IMG/VR virus record: IMGVR_UViG_3300023172_000008
Location: 62,001 to 126,000 of that record
Reading direction: 5' to 3' (one strand)
From: a virus
Length of the DNA stretch: 64,000 nt
In this document: piece after piece, positions 1 through 11,128 of the stretch
How the letters are laid out: each line of letters opens with the position of its first letter
Position numbering within the stretch: the first letter of the stretch is position 1
The notes under the pieces: generated by a model
What the model was told of the DNA's origin: nothing
Databases searched by the model: none
Seen by the model: the letters and a program-made list of their open reading frames with translations, nothing else
Translations under genes and position numbers: made by a program

Positions 1-3000
1 AGCCTGCAAAATGATCACTTGAATTTTCAAACTCAACAGTTTCATATGTACCCATACTCTGACCGTTATAGATAAGTGTACCGGTTGTTTCAAACTGACC
101 GTTCTGGTCGGAGATATAAATTAAACCTTGGTTAACATTGTCAATGATAATATCTTGTACTGTACCAATAGCAGTTTCTGTTGAAATAACATCACCTACT
201 TGTGGGAACCTAATTAAGTTTTCAACAAATAAAAGTGTATCAATCTTACCTGCGATAACTTTATTACCTTCGAACTCTGCAACGCCCGGTCCAGTTGGTC
301 CAAATGGTAAAATGCCGTTTGGATAATTTTGAGAGTATTGATTCCATTGTAAATTAATTGTGTCACCGACTGCCGAACCAATGTACTGAGCAACCGGTGC
401 TCTAATTAACATATGATCAGTTGCGCCATCAAATTTATAATTACCTCTGATAGCATAAATTGTTTCAGGATAACTATTTGTATCAGCATCAAATGATGCT
501 ACTTCAATATCATGTGTTGTATAGAATCCACCAAATTGATAAGTTCCTAGTGCGGCTTCAACTCTGTAGTTTGCTTGCCATAGTTGCTCTTGATAAGAAA
601 CTATATCTTTAGGTTCGTAAACCGATCCTTGTGAATATGGTTCAACAAATTTTGTTTTAACATTAGAGGCTTCAGGAGCACCAACTACAATAAATTCTGA
701 ATCCGAACTAATTGTAACGCTCTTACCAAATTTACCATTACCTGAATATAACCCAACTGGTGGACTAATAGTTTGTATATGATTATACTCAACTGTATCT
801 GTAAAACGTTTAAAGATATGTACACTTTCGTTTTCAGGTGATGAAATTACAAGTGTATTATTACGTTCGTCAACACTAATAACTTTACCAAACTCAACTG
901 ATTGATCTGACGATCTAACATTACTTAGAATTTGTTGTTGTTCAAAGGTTGGAGTATTCTTTAATACTGTCCAATCTCCTTTGCTATCTTCATCAATCCA
1001 AAGTGTTTCACCTACTTTTAAATTTTGATTTGATAGTAAAAGATTAGCACTATCAAAGTTGGCTGTTCTTGCAGTATTAAATCTAGTTACAAATCCACTA
1101 GTTTCTTCAACATCAGATGTTTCGCCATTATCGTAACAAATAATGTCTTGTAACTCTACTGTTTTAACTTTGAAGAATTTTTCTGCGCCTTCAACATTAA
1201 GCAATCCGATAATTTCATTATCTTCATAACGTGCTTGGCCTTCTAGTTTAATACGTACTAAGTCACCATCTTTGGTAACACTTTCAACCCTGTCGTCTGT
1301 TCTAACGTATTTTAAAACTGTCCAACTTAAACCTTTTTTACCAATCCATAAATAATCGTCAACATTATAATCGTTAACCGACTGTGTTAAAATATCATCA
1401 TAATTTGCTAAACTAATTTTAACATCATCAGCATTAACGTATCCTGCTGTATCATAAACATATTTTACATTAGTATTTGTTGGAAACGGTTTATGATTAT
1501 AATCATTTGGTTTTAAGTAAACTTCAAACGGTCTTTGTCTATAAATTAGGTCTGTTTCTGTTCCATCAATAGTATCAACAAGTTCAACAGGCTGTGGACT
1601 TAATCTAAACTTAGATTCGTCTAAAGTAAATTCAACTTCTTCAAATGAATCACTTGAGCCGTATTGTCCTAAACGAATTGCCCATTCTTCAAAAAACTCT
1701 AAACTATCTTCGTTTGTATTTGATAATGCATCAAATAATTTTGTTAAACTATTTTGTGTTCCTTTATCTTGAATAAATCCTTGATAAAACTTATACTGAG
1801 ATACATCATCTTGAATGATGTTTTCTAGATACTGTCGTTTTTGATAACCAATTAAGTGTTGTGCAACCCGTTGGGTATCTGAGTCGAAGTTGTCTGTATC
1901 TAGATCGTAAAAATCGCCAAACTGTTTTGCTTTATAATCTAAGTTAGCAATAAGTCCAGACTCTGGTCTTTCTTCTAGTTTTTGCCAGTCATCATTATTA
2001 AAAACGTTTGTTCCAGGAATTTTATTTTTAGCAACATAATAAAATTCTTTATATTTTACAGTATCGCCGATTGAATAATCTTGCCAAGAAGCCCATTGTG
2101 TTGTTCTTGCTTCGTCGTACACAAATCCTGGAATGTTTAAGCCACCTGTCCAGTCATCTGTTCTATACCCTAAAACCTTAATGCGTTCTTGTCTGTATCC
2201 TGCTGGCTGGTCATACACAATGTCTTTGAAAACTGTTTCGTTGTCAATAATACAAACGTGTTCTTTTTGCAATAAAGGAATTTTAATTGCAAATATACCA
2301 TCAGCAGTATTTCTAACTTGTACTGTAAAGTTATTATCTCTATCTCTAAATACTTTTACATATTCTTGTAATAGTTTTTTACCATCAGATTTTAATATTG
2401 AATAATCATAGAAATCATCAAACACATTGTCTGCTATAATATATTTCGAACTTAGTTCTAATCTATTTGCTCCAGGCGATAACGTAATAACACTATTTTC
2501 TTTCCAACCTTGTGTTGTCCAGAACATAAATTCTCTTGCACTTGTTGACCAGTTTTCAACAAGATTAATGTCTGCATTAAAATTATTAAAATCAAATCCA
2601 ACTGTTTCTAAATAATTTCCGTATCCTAATAAGAAATCAACAACCTCTTGAACTGTTCTCAAGGTAGTACCATACGCAAGTTCTAACGGCTCGCTATTAA
2701 TTTCTTTATTAAAGTTACGTCTAAAGTATGCAGAACGTCCGCCTTTAACAGGAAGGTCTACTAACTTTTGAAACTTGCTTTGATCAAATCCGTCTGTACT
2801 TTGATGTGATTCTTTAGTTGCATAAAACTCAGATCCAAATCTAACAATAGCACCTTGTGCGTATGTTTTATTTGCTGTCCATTCAACAAATGATTCTGAA
2901 ATACCGCCTACATTAATTAAAGGATCGTTTGCTAGTACAACCGGAGTATAATATTTAAAGTATGGTGCTGTTTTATCGTATCCACGAATTACAAATCCAT

Positions 3001-6000
3001 TTGTTTTCTTCTCAATAATAACACCACTGTAACTTACAACTTCAACAGGTGAACTTGAATTTAAAAATACATCATAGTTTTCTTCTGGAACAAATACGTT
3101 ACCTTGGTTGTAAGGTGTTCTACTGTCAAGTACTAATCTAAATTTATTCTTTGAAGTAAATCCACCAATTTTAAATCCTAATTGATTTGATATAGATGTT
3201 AAGTTTTCTTTATACTGCGAATAAACATTAACTGTTTTTGAATTCATATAATCAGCAATATAATTTACAAATCCTGCTGTATATGTACGTGTTGTATCTT
3301 CTACTGTGTTAGGAAATACAATGTCTTGTAAACGCAATGCTTTTAAAGTATCTTTATAAACAATTAATCCTGCATTGTTACGAATAATTCTACTTCTATC
3401 CCAACCTAACCCCATAATCTTACTAGGTTGAGTTACTAACCAAGCAGTTAGTAATGCAAAAGGATATTCTGAACTTCTACGCCAAGCATTTTCTGTTGGT
3501 GCCATATCACCAAATGTAAATGGAAACTTAGAATTAGTTGCTGTAAATTCTTTTGAATAGTTACTTGCTAAAGGACTCAAAAGTGCGCCGCTATCGTCTA
3601 CTGGAATCCAATTAGTTACACCAGGACGAGCATATTGTGATTTATATTCTAATGGCTTGCCAGGTTCTCTAATAATGCCTTCTTCAATGTCTGTCCATAA
3701 AATTTTATTTTCACTAGTGTACGGCGCTGGACCGTATACATCATTCCACCATGTAGGTTTAATACTAAACCCTAAGATTTCCCATGGATGGGTATGAGGA
3801 CGATCAGTATCATATGCTTTCTTGTAAATTGATCTCCAGAAGCCTAAACTTTTAGTTAATTTAGGTGTTAGTGTTCTTGAGTAGTTAAAAGTAAATGAAT
3901 CTGTTCTTTCATAAAAACTATTATCAGTGTAGTCCAGGTTTCCTAAAATAGTTAGCCATTCAGTAAAGTCAGTAATCATAACTTTATCAATCGACTCTGC
4001 TGTAATACCCGTATCTCTAAATTCGCCGCCTAGGAATTCATGAATGTCAATTAAATTTGTATCGTATTGTACTTTAATATTATTATAGATTCTAGTTTCT
4101 AATTCTAATAATAAATCATCTCTATAGTCACCATAGCATTTAAAAATACTGCCGTCGTGTCCTTGAATTACTTCTACAGGCTCTCTATAAGTATCGTCAA
4201 TATACTTAGACGGAATAAACTTAGGATACAATCCAAACTTAGTTGGTGTTGGAGGAATAAATGATCCGTTAGTGCTTTCAAACTCGTAAATTTTAATTAT
4301 ATCACCCGGAGTTAAAACTTTTGTAATATTAACAAAACTTTCAAAACCTTCTTCAAAGATATAATCTGCTCCTTCGATCAGTTGTACATCATTTACATAT
4401 ACACCTACTGCTTTATCTGAAAGTGTTCTTAAATTAAAATCCTGTCTTAAACTGTAGTAGCCTTGATCAGAATCTCTAACTGTATGTTCTGTTAATTTAA
4501 ATGTTCCATGGCCAATCATATCACTAAAGAAGAACGGCATATCGTTAGTTTTGTTTTTGTTAACGTCTGCTATTACTTTCTCAAAGTGTATTTGAAGATT
4601 ACCGTCAAAGCCTAGTGTTTCTGCTGAACGTAAGAATAACCGTTTAAATTTAGCATATTCATTTTTAGCAAAACGCATTGACTTAACAATGTTTGAATCT
4701 TTATTAGTAATATGATATAAACTTAAATTTGTTAAACCCGAATGCTGTACAAATTTGTCACCATAAGTTGATACAGATCCTAGATCTCGTAAATTACTTA
4801 CACCTGGAAATGTTCCCGACCACTTGTCTGAATTTTCTGTAATACTCTGTACGTGATCATTTACTTCGCCTAGTGTAAACGATTTAATATTTTCATTCTG
4901 AGGATTGCGTTCTAAATTAATTGGAAATTCATAAACGCCATTTGAATTTTTTGTTGTTGCACTTCTTGTTTTAATTAATAGATTATCGCCGGCTGTTAAC
5001 GGTTTCATAAAGTTAACATACGCAATTCCATTTACTCTTACAATACTAAAGTCTACTAAATCTGTTTTCCTAACATCATTAACATAAACTCTGTACCACA
5101 AGTCATTAAGATCGCCGCTACGATTGTAAACGTCAATAGCAAAATCATTTGTTTGTGTATCAACAATATATTGTCTTTGTACTAGTTGTTGGCTGTGAGC
5201 AAAACCCTTTTCCCAGCCATTAACATAATCAAATTCTTCTCTAGTAGTATACTTTCTAAGTAAACCGATATCAGTTTTAACAGTTAAGATATCTGTACCG
5301 TCTTGGTAATTAAATTCGTCACCTGAAATATTAAAATCAAATACAATATCACCAGTGTTTTCTAATGCTCGATATGATAGAGCAAAACCTAATTCAGAAT
5401 CAACTGTACCTGTACCTTGTTTGTAACTGAATAATTTATTACCAGCAAATGTTGAACTAGGATAAACAGTACTGTCGTTAAACACATATCCGCTATCATC
5501 ATACAAATCAAACAACGGTGATTGGTTTACTGATGTTTTTTCTTGTGTCTTTTTCCAAGTTGTTCCATCATAATAGTAAATTAAACCTTTGTTTTCGTTG
5601 CCACGCTTAACAAGTACGGTTTCATTTAATAATGGCTTGCCATCAGTTTCTTCAATTAAACTAATTTGTCTAACATTATTGTGTGTAATAAAGTTAACTT
5701 TAAAAATTCTACCAGCAACAAATGAATCTGGGTCTGCGTTAAACAAAATACGCATACCATCAGTTACATCTTGTCCGTCAATGTTATAACCTAGTTGTCC
5801 TTCAATAGTTGAAAATACATCTTGTGTGAATGTATCAATTAAGTCAACATCTGCTTTTGCTTCAGTTCCATAGTTAAACAATTTAAGATCTGCGTCAAAT
5901 TCAATAATAGGACGCTTTGCACGATTTTCTTGATCAATCTCTGGAACAATATTGTTAATTACTGCTGTGGTTTCAATTACATCTCTATGGAACCATCTAT

Positions 6001-7186
6001 TATATCTTGACCAACTATTTAAGTTTTTACTTGCACGGTTAATAAGAATATAATCTTTTGTTCCAGCATAACTGTTTGCATTACTAAAAGGTAATCTGTC
6101 AAATGCCTCTGTATCAAACAAAACAGGTTTTTCTGTAGAGTATGCTCCGGGGATCTGTAACTGCTGTTCTGATACTAAACGTATAGCATCACCAACACCT
6201 TCAACATACCATTCACCTTTAGCATATTTTTCAGGGGTTACTTGTCCTCGGAAATAAACTTTCATACCATTTGAAAGTTCATAACCATTATTCATTTTAT
6301 AAGACTTTTTGCCAATAACATCATTTTCAACATCGATAAAACTGTTATCAACAATGTCGTAAATTTTAATTAGTCCACTTGCATTAATATCATTTGCGTT
6401 AACATAATATAACGTATCGGGTGCATTAATGTCAACTTCAAAGGTGACTGTACCTACATCTGTTTGTCCTGTGCTGTCATCGATACCGTCTGTATAAAGA
6501 ACATCTGCATCTAAACTACGTGCAGTTCTAAACGTCAATGGCATACCAGGAGCATTAATATCAAACGTATATGTTTGTCCTCTGTATAATTTTAATGTAG
6601 GATTAGATGTTAATCCGTCTGGAGTAAACAAATAAGATCTATTGTCAACATTATCTTTGCTTGTTACAGTAAACGTGCTTTCAACATCTTTTGCTTGTCC
6701 GACAATACCGATACCAATTGGACCGTTTGGTAACCAATAATATTCTCTAAAGTTAGTAAACTTATCCCAATTAATCTTTGGCGACCAAGAGTAATATTCT
6801 TGTCTATTTAAAACATCATCATTTGAAACAGTTCCGCCAAATGCTTTTAGTTGGTTTTTATAGTCGTTATAATCTTTGTAAAACGTTACGTTATCAAGTT
6901 CGTCTTTAACTATTGTTGCTGGTTCAAATTGATAATTTTCACGTGCAGTTGAAACATCTTCAACATAGTTGTCATCTGCTTGTCTTGCTTTTGCAATTCT
7001 ACGGCCGTAGTATGCAGAGATCTTTTCTGCAACGCCCGGACTTAAAAGTTGGTCAAGTGTAGCAGATAGAAACTTTTTGTTAGTGTCTGTTCTAAAATAT
7101 CTCGGAAGATGGTCGACGCTTGTTCTGCGACTTTGATTAGCGCCTACTGGTAATGGTGAATCATTCTGATTATCATTAAATGCCAT
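1..7186 (-). CDS. Giant virion structural protein, probably baseplate-associated (partial, C-terminus off left edge)
   Basis: The minus-strand frame opens with ATG at 7184-7186, 17 bases after the gp6 stop and preceded by AGAGGAA. I checked the phase at the start, near 2100 and at the left edge, and it stays open, giving at least 2395 residues. The N-terminus reads MAFNDNQNDSPLPVGANQSR. The body is rich in Tyr, Asp and Asn, without low complexity, and has beta-rich stretches such as GYRTDDWTGGLNIPGFVYDE. Ocean T4-like phages commonly carry a giant structural protein directly after gp6, in the place of T4 gp7, the wedge initiator. A role in the baseplate wedge or in peripheral baseplate decoration is inferred from position and size only. 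I recognise no enzymatic motif. Being last in the operon, it may depend on readthrough of gp48-gp6 mRNA. Confidence 0.8.
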   Translation of the reverse strand, partial: MAFNDNQNDSPLPVGANQSRRTSVDHLPRYFRTDTNKKFLSATLDQLLSPGVAEKISAYYGRRIAKARQADDNYVEDVSTARENYQFEPATIVKDELDNVTFYKDYNDYKNQLKAFGGTVSNDDVLNRQEYYSWSPKINWDKFTNFREYYWLPNGPIGIGIVGQAKDVESTFTVTSKDNVDNRSYLFTPDGLTSNPTLKLYRGQTYTFDINAPGMPLTFRTARSLDADVLYTDGIDDSTGQTDVGTVTFEVDINAPDTLYYVNANDINASGLIKIYDIVDNSFIDVENDVIGKKSYKMNNGYELSNGMKVYFRGQVTPEKYAKGEWYVEGVGDAIRLVSEQQLQIPGAYSTEKPVLFDTEAFDRLPFSNANSYAGTKDYILINRASKNLNSWSRYNRWFHRDVIETTAVINNIVPEIDQENRAKRPIIEFDADLKLFNYGTEAKADVDLIDTFTQDVFSTIEGQLGYNIDGQDVTDGMRILFNADPDSFVAGRIFKVNFITHNNVRQISLIEETDGKPLLNETVLVKRGNENKGLIYYYDGTTWKKTQEKTSVNQSPLFDLYDDSGYVFNDSTVYPSSTFAGNKLFSYKQGTGTVDSELGFALSYRALENTGDIVFDFNISGDEFNYQDGTDILTVKTDIGLLRKYTTREEFDYVNGWEKGFAHSQQLVQRQYIVDTQTNDFAIDVYNRSGDLNDLWYRVYVNDVRKTDLVDFSIVRVNGIAYVNFMKPLTAGDNLLIKTRSATTKNSNGVYEFPINLERNPQNENIKSFTLGEVNDHVQSITENSDKWSGTFPGVSNLRDLGSVSTYGDKFVQHSGLTNLSLYHITNKDSNIVKSMRFAKNEYAKFKRLFLRSAETLGFDGNLQIHFEKVIADVNKNKTNDMPFFFSDMIGHGTFKLTEHTVRDSDQGYYSLRQDFNLRTLSDKAVGVYVNDVQLIEGADYIFEEGFESFVNITKVLTPGDIIKIYEFESTNGSFIPPTPTKFGLYPKFIPSKYIDDTYREPVEVIQGHDGSIFKCYGDYRDDLLLELETRIYNNIKVQYDTNLIDIHEFLGGEFRDTGITAESIDKVMITDFTEWLTILGNLDYTDNSFYERTDSFTFNYSRTLTPKLTKSLGFWRSIYKKAYDTDRPHTHPWEILGFSIKPTWWNDVYGPAPYTSENKILWTDIEEGIIREPGKPLEYKSQYARPGVTNWIPVDDSGALLSPLASNYSKEFTATNSKFPFTFGDMAPTENAWRRSSEYPFALLTAWLVTQPSKIMGLGWDRSRIIRNNAGLIVYKDTLKALRLQDIVFPNTVEDTTRTYTAGFVNYIADYMNSKTVNVYSQYKENLTSISNQLGFKIGGFTSKNKFRLVLDSRTPYNQGNVFVPEENYDVFLNSSSPVEVVSYSGVIIEKKTNGFVIRGYDKTAPYFKYYTPVVLANDPLINVGGISESFVEWTANKTYAQGAIVRFGSEFYATKESHQSTDGFDQSKFQKLVDLPVKGGRSAYFRRNFNKEINSEPLELAYGTTLRTVQEVVDFLLGYGNYLETVGFDFNNFNADINLVENWSTSAREFMFWTTQGWKENSVITLSPGANRLELSSKYIIADNVFDDFYDYSILKSDGKKLLQEYVKVFRDRDNNFTVQVRNTADGIFAIKIPLLQKEHVCIIDNETVFKDIVYDQPAGYRQERIKVLGYRTDDWTGGLNIPGFVYDEARTTQWASWQDYSIGDTVKYKEFYYVAKNKIPGTNVFNNDDWQKLEERPESGLIANLDYKAKQFGDFYDLDTDNFDSDTQRVAQHLIGYQKRQYLENIIQDDVSQYKFYQGFIQDKGTQNSLTKLFDALSNTNEDSLEFFEEWAIRLGQYGSSDSFEEVEFTLDESKFRLSPQPVELVDTIDGTETDLIYRQRPFEVYLKPNDYNHKPFPTNTNVKYVYDTAGYVNADDVKISLANYDDILTQSVNDYNVDDYLWIGKKGLSWTVLKYVRTDDRVESVTKDGDLVRIKLEGQARYEDNEIIGLLNVEGAEKFFKVKTVELQDIICYDNGETSDVEETSGFVTRFNTARTANFDSANLLLSNQNLKVGETLWIDEDSKGDWTVLKNTPTFEQQQILSNVRSSDQSVEFGKVISVDERNNTLVISSPENESVHIFKRFTDTVEYNHIQTISPPVGLYSGNGKFGKSVTISSDSEFIVVGAPEASNVKTKFVEPYSQGSVYEPKDIVSYQEQLWQANYRVEAALGTYQFGGFYTTHDIEVASFDADTNSYPETIYAIRGNYKFDGATDHMLIRAPVAQYIGSAVGDTINLQWNQYSQNYPNGILPFGPTGPGVAEFEGNKVIAGKIDTLLFVENLIRFPQVGDVISTETAIGTVQDIIIDNVNQGLIYISDQNGQFETTGTLIYNGQSMGTYETVEFENSSDHFAG

Positions 7187-7203
7187 TAGTAATCATTCCT
7201 CTA

Positions 7204-10200
7204 CTAGTAACTTGTTCCACTTACAATTCCTGATGTTGTTGCTGTACCTGATGTTACAACACTACCTGATGCTTTAAGCCTACTTGCTGTAATTGCATCA
7301 ATAATCTCAACATCGTCAACTGTTGCTCCGCTAATAAAAATTTCATCGTTTTCTGATTTAATTTCAAATAAACTACCAAATGCTGATGAATCTTGTCTAG
7401 GAACAATTACTAAGTTAACAATGTCAGGAGTAACTCTATTCATTATGTAAGTGCTTAGTTCTGCAAAGTGGAATGTATCACCAAAGTCCCAATTCTCTAA
7501 TGCAAAGAATTCATTGATTGCGGCAACAACTTGTGCTTTAATGTCGTTGTCGTTTACAACTTCGTCTGGGTTTTTAACAATTTTAAATATTGCCTGCACA
7601 TCTGTATCCGCTTTGCTTCCAAATAACACTTTATACTTAACTGGATGATAAATTACATCATCACTAATTGATTTAATTTTATTAATTTCACTACCATAGT
7701 TGTTGAATAATGCATCACTGCTAGGTGGTAACGGTTTGGTTGCAGTTACACCCGACAAATACAGTCTAAAAGCAGTATCATATTGCTTAGTTAATAAATA
7801 GGTATCGTTTATATTAGTACTGCTTGGATCAATCCTTGAATCGTCGTCTGCAGAATGAATGTATTGGAATTTTATTTTATCTCTTCCAACGTAGGCTCTA
7901 TAATCTGTAGTTAATTCAAGTAGTCCTGAAGTTTTGTTGTATTTTTTAAACACATCTGTTGCTACAATATAAAATGTTTTACCGTCTGCTAATCCGCTTA
8001 GTGAGCCAACAAGTCCTTCGTTTTCTACAACAGTAATATTTTCGCTATCGTTATCAACATATTTGTAATCATCAATGTTATCAGTAGTAACATACTTTTT
8101 AGTAAACACCCATTTAGATGTTGGGTTAACTGTAGGTGCAACTACTTGAATAAATGTTTCAGGGTCATCAACTACAGAATCGTCATCTGTATCAAAAAAT
8201 CCAACTTCTACTTTTTTACTATCAATGTATCCTTCTGGATCTCTATACTCTTTAACAACTTGCCAATCATAGTCAAGGTTGAACGGAGAAGTATCATCAG
8301 GCATAGTATTAATTGATAGTACTTTAATTTTGTCTTTTATAATCTGTCCTGTTGTATTATCATAAATTTTATTTTTGCTATCATAATAGAATCTAATTTC
8401 TTCGTTACTTTCAAAAACATAACGAAGTCCTCTATATTCAACATTATAAGTTTCGCCGTCTGTTTCAAATAACAGCAACCAACTTGCATCTAATTGCTGG
8501 TTTGTAAGATCGCCTGTTTTACCAGTTGAAAACGATCCAATAATGTCTAAGTTATTTTCTGTAACAACACGCCATTGACGTTGGCTGTAATCGTATCTTA
8601 ACCCAAATGTTTTATATGCAAAAATTTGATCAATAATTTGTGATTTAACGTCAGCAACTAACGAACGTGCAAACTTAGGTCTAATTTCAATTAGAATTGC
8701 ACCTTCAGGAACTACATCATTAAAAATAATAGGACCTGTTCCGTCCTCGTTATCAACTGTGCCGTCACCAGCAACACTAACAACCTTGGACCACATATAT
8801 GTTTTTGATCCTGTGTAATTTGCTTGTCCAACTACTAGTTTTTCATCTTTAAAATGATATCCTGTTGGTGCAGTAAATTTACACAAACTTCCTGCTTCGA
8901 TAAATCTTAATCCGCTACCAGTAAATACACCAACTTGGTATCTTTGATCTGCTGTTTCAATTAAACTACCTGTGCTGTAATTTGTTCCACTGCTATTTTG
9001 TTTCCAAGTTGCTTGTAAGTCTGCAACTAATACTTTAGGAAACTTGTCTAAGTAAAAATTAATCTGCTCTGTTTGTGAAAGGATTGGTGTAATTACGTTT
9101 TCAATAGTTCCTTCAACATCAGTTCTTGTTGAAAAAGTAAACGAAGTTTTATTAACAGTATCTTCTTTATACAATGCACCATCAGTACCAAATATATTTG
9201 TACTAGAATATTTTCCTGTTGCATCTAATAAATCAAAGTATCTTGAAATACCACTTGCTGTTCTGTTTACTGTTTTAACTTTAATAATTTCTTGGCTAAC
9301 TGCTAATGGTGCAACTTGATAGTCTTCACCTGTAACCATTCTGTTTTGTGTATAATAAGTTGCAGGAGCATTATCTCTAATACTTGCATTTGTTTCACTA
9401 AATGAACTGTTATCAACTGTGTACTTTAAACTAAATGTAATGTTTAAAGTTTCTTGGTTTCCTGCTTTAGAAGTATAAGGAATTGTAACTGAAATACTTT
9501 GCATATCTGCAGGTACAATATTAAACTCATCATTAGCACTTGTTCTATAGTAGGTTCTAAATGTACCTTTAGGTAAGTTACCAAATGTACCGTCTGAGAA
9601 AATAAGATCTACAGCATCACCTGTTCTTGTTAGCACAGCGTAAACGTTTCTTTGGTCTTTTCTTGTACTGTTATAAACAATGTTGTTACCTTCAAGTGCA
9701 TCAACTTTGGTCCATAACTGATCTTCAGCACCAACCGAATTTAATTTGTATAACCAAAGGTCAGTATTATTAACATTTGTTGCTTCAATGTTTACTGTTT
9801 GGTTAGTACTAGGTCGATTAATTGTAAACTCGCCTTGGTCAAGTGTACCTTGTCTAAAGTGTGCAAAAAATCCCGAGTTAGTTGATCCAGGACCTCTACC
9901 GTCGTCTCTATATAAAAATGCTAAACTGTTTCCTGGTAACGGTGCTTCTTCAGAAATAATACCATCAGTAACATCTGTAGAAACAATCTGGAATTGTAAA
10001 TTACGTCCATCAACATTTTTTGTAAATGTGTAAACAGGTACATCAGTGTTTGAAGCATTAAGTCTGTATTGGTCTGTAGGAATTCCTTCAACATTGTCTT
10101 TCTTAATTGGCTTACCGTACGGACTGTTATTAGGAAGTGCCGCATTTAGTGTTCTATCAAACTGCTCTCTCCAATTTGAATTTGAAGGATCATTCCAAAT

Positions 10201-10626
10201 AATAGTTTGTCCAGATAAGTTAGTACCGTTACTGTCAATTACATCTTCACTAGTTGTAATACTTTCCATTTTTAACAAGCCGTTAGCGGCAATATTACGT
10301 TTAGGATTGTAAGACAACAAACGTGCTAAACGCAGAATACTTTCTCTACGTGAAGCAAGTTCTAAAAAGTTTTCTCTTGCATTAAGATCAATACGGAAAG
10401 CAATGTTTTGACCTAGGAAAGCAATAAGGTCGATTAATGCAAGATACTCACTTGACTCGATGTAATCGTTAAAATCTTCTGGATAATTTTCTCTAAGATA
10501 AGAGATCATTGTTCGACGTAGATTGTCGAAATCATATGACTTAAATTCTGCGTTACGGAAAGATTGGTATACTTTGGCCCAATCTTCTGCAACTAATAAT
10601 CTGTTTTGTCTATTTGTCGATGACAT
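7204..10626 (-). CDS. 6: Baseplate wedge subunit gp6
   Basis: This 1140-aa protein is the T4 gp6 family wedge subunit, which forms the ring that holds the baseplate together and drives its change of shape. The N-terminal 110 residues are diagnostic: an AEDWAKVYQSFRNAEFKSYD segment (about residues 13-32), then SSEYLALIDLIAFLGQNIAF and NARENFLELASRRESILRLA, the conserved helical region of gp6. T4 gp6 is about 660 aa, so this copy has roughly 480 extra residues in the middle. That middle is beta-rich and divergent, as in marine relatives. It follows gp25 after a 48-base gap containing its own late-type motif (minus strand, 10647-10654). The start is supported by AAGGAAAG just upstream. Confidence 0.93.
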   Translation of the reverse strand: MSSTNRQNRLLVAEDWAKVYQSFRNAEFKSYDFDNLRRTMISYLRENYPEDFNDYIESSEYLALIDLIAFLGQNIAFRIDLNARENFLELASRRESILRLARLLSYNPKRNIAANGLLKMESITTSEDVIDSNGTNLSGQTIIWNDPSNSNWREQFDRTLNAALPNNSPYGKPIKKDNVEGIPTDQYRLNASNTDVPVYTFTKNVDGRNLQFQIVSTDVTDGIISEEAPLPGNSLAFLYRDDGRGPGSTNSGFFAHFRQGTLDQGEFTINRPSTNQTVNIEATNVNNTDLWLYKLNSVGAEDQLWTKVDALEGNNIVYNSTRKDQRNVYAVLTRTGDAVDLIFSDGTFGNLPKGTFRTYYRTSANDEFNIVPADMQSISVTIPYTSKAGNQETLNITFSLKYTVDNSSFSETNASIRDNAPATYYTQNRMVTGEDYQVAPLAVSQEIIKVKTVNRTASGISRYFDLLDATGKYSSTNIFGTDGALYKEDTVNKTSFTFSTRTDVEGTIENVITPILSQTEQINFYLDKFPKVLVADLQATWKQNSSGTNYSTGSLIETADQRYQVGVFTGSGLRFIEAGSLCKFTAPTGYHFKDEKLVVGQANYTGSKTYMWSKVVSVAGDGTVDNEDGTGPIIFNDVVPEGAILIEIRPKFARSLVADVKSQIIDQIFAYKTFGLRYDYSQRQWRVVTENNLDIIGSFSTGKTGDLTNQQLDASWLLLFETDGETYNVEYRGLRYVFESNEEIRFYYDSKNKIYDNTTGQIIKDKIKVLSINTMPDDTSPFNLDYDWQVVKEYRDPEGYIDSKKVEVGFFDTDDDSVVDDPETFIQVVAPTVNPTSKWVFTKKYVTTDNIDDYKYVDNDSENITVVENEGLVGSLSGLADGKTFYIVATDVFKKYNKTSGLLELTTDYRAYVGRDKIKFQYIHSADDDSRIDPSSTNINDTYLLTKQYDTAFRLYLSGVTATKPLPPSSDALFNNYGSEINKIKSISDDVIYHPVKYKVLFGSKADTDVQAIFKIVKNPDEVVNDNDIKAQVVAAINEFFALENWDFGDTFHFAELSTYIMNRVTPDIVNLVIVPRQDSSAFGSLFEIKSENDEIFISGATVDDVEIIDAITASRLKASGSVVTSGTATTSGIVSGTSY

Positions 10627-10646
10627 TTGCTTTCCTTATTATACAG

Positions 10647-10654
10647 TATTTATT
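10647..10654 (-). promoter_or_regulatory. Late-type promoter motif before gp6
   Basis: The minus strand reads AATAAATA 20 bases before the gp6 ATG, in the only real gap of the baseplate operon. It would allow extra expression of gp6 and the giant protein. Confidence 0.5.
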
Positions 10655-10674
10655 TGATTGAGTTAACTACGTAC

Positions 10675-11112
10675 TTAAATCAGTCCCATACTGTCGTCAA
10701 ATGTCATACGCATTTTTTCACTAATATTGTATGGTAGATAAGTTAAATCACAATCAATTAAGATACCACTTTCGTATGTGTCTATAGTAACTTGATTAAC
10801 GACAATCCTAGGATCAGCGTCAACAATATCTTGAACATTCTTTGTAATTGCTTCTTTCATGCTTTCTGTCATAGGTTCATGAATTGCGTCCCAAATAATT
10901 GTTCCAAATTCCGGGTTTTCTAATTTTTCACCTTGTCTTATGTGAAAATGGTTTAGCAAATCTTGTTTAATTAATCCAATATCGTACAATACAGTACTGT
11001 TATTTTCAGGGTTTACAGTACTCAATCCTTTATAAGCACGATTAGTTGTCGTCGGGGGATTGTTGTTAGCCTTTGGACTTTTAACCTTAATATTTTTGTA
11101 TAAATCTGCCAT
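10675..11112 (-). CDS. 25: Baseplate wedge subunit gp25
   Basis: At 145 aa it matches the usual size of the gp25 family (T4 gp25 is 132 aa), the small wedge protein that seeds sheath polymerisation together with gp6. The family core is visible: LYDIGLIKQDLLNHFHIRQG (about residues 63-82), then GEKLENPEFGTIIWDAIHEP, with the EFG motif typical of gp25-like proteins (W0320/GPW family). The C-terminal part, with DADPRIVVNQVTI and GILIDCDLTYL, forms the expected beta sheet. Its position between gp5 and gp6 matches the baseplate gene order of marine T4-like phages. It starts 16 bases after the gp5 stop. Confidence 0.93.
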   Translation of the reverse strand: MADLYKNIKVKSPKANNNPPTTTNRAYKGLSTVNPENNSTVLYDIGLIKQDLLNHFHIRQGEKLENPEFGTIIWDAIHEPMTESMKEAITKNVQDIVDADPRIVVNQVTIDTYESGILIDCDLTYLPYNISEKMRMTFDDSMGLI

Positions 11113-11128
11113 AACAATATTTACCTAC

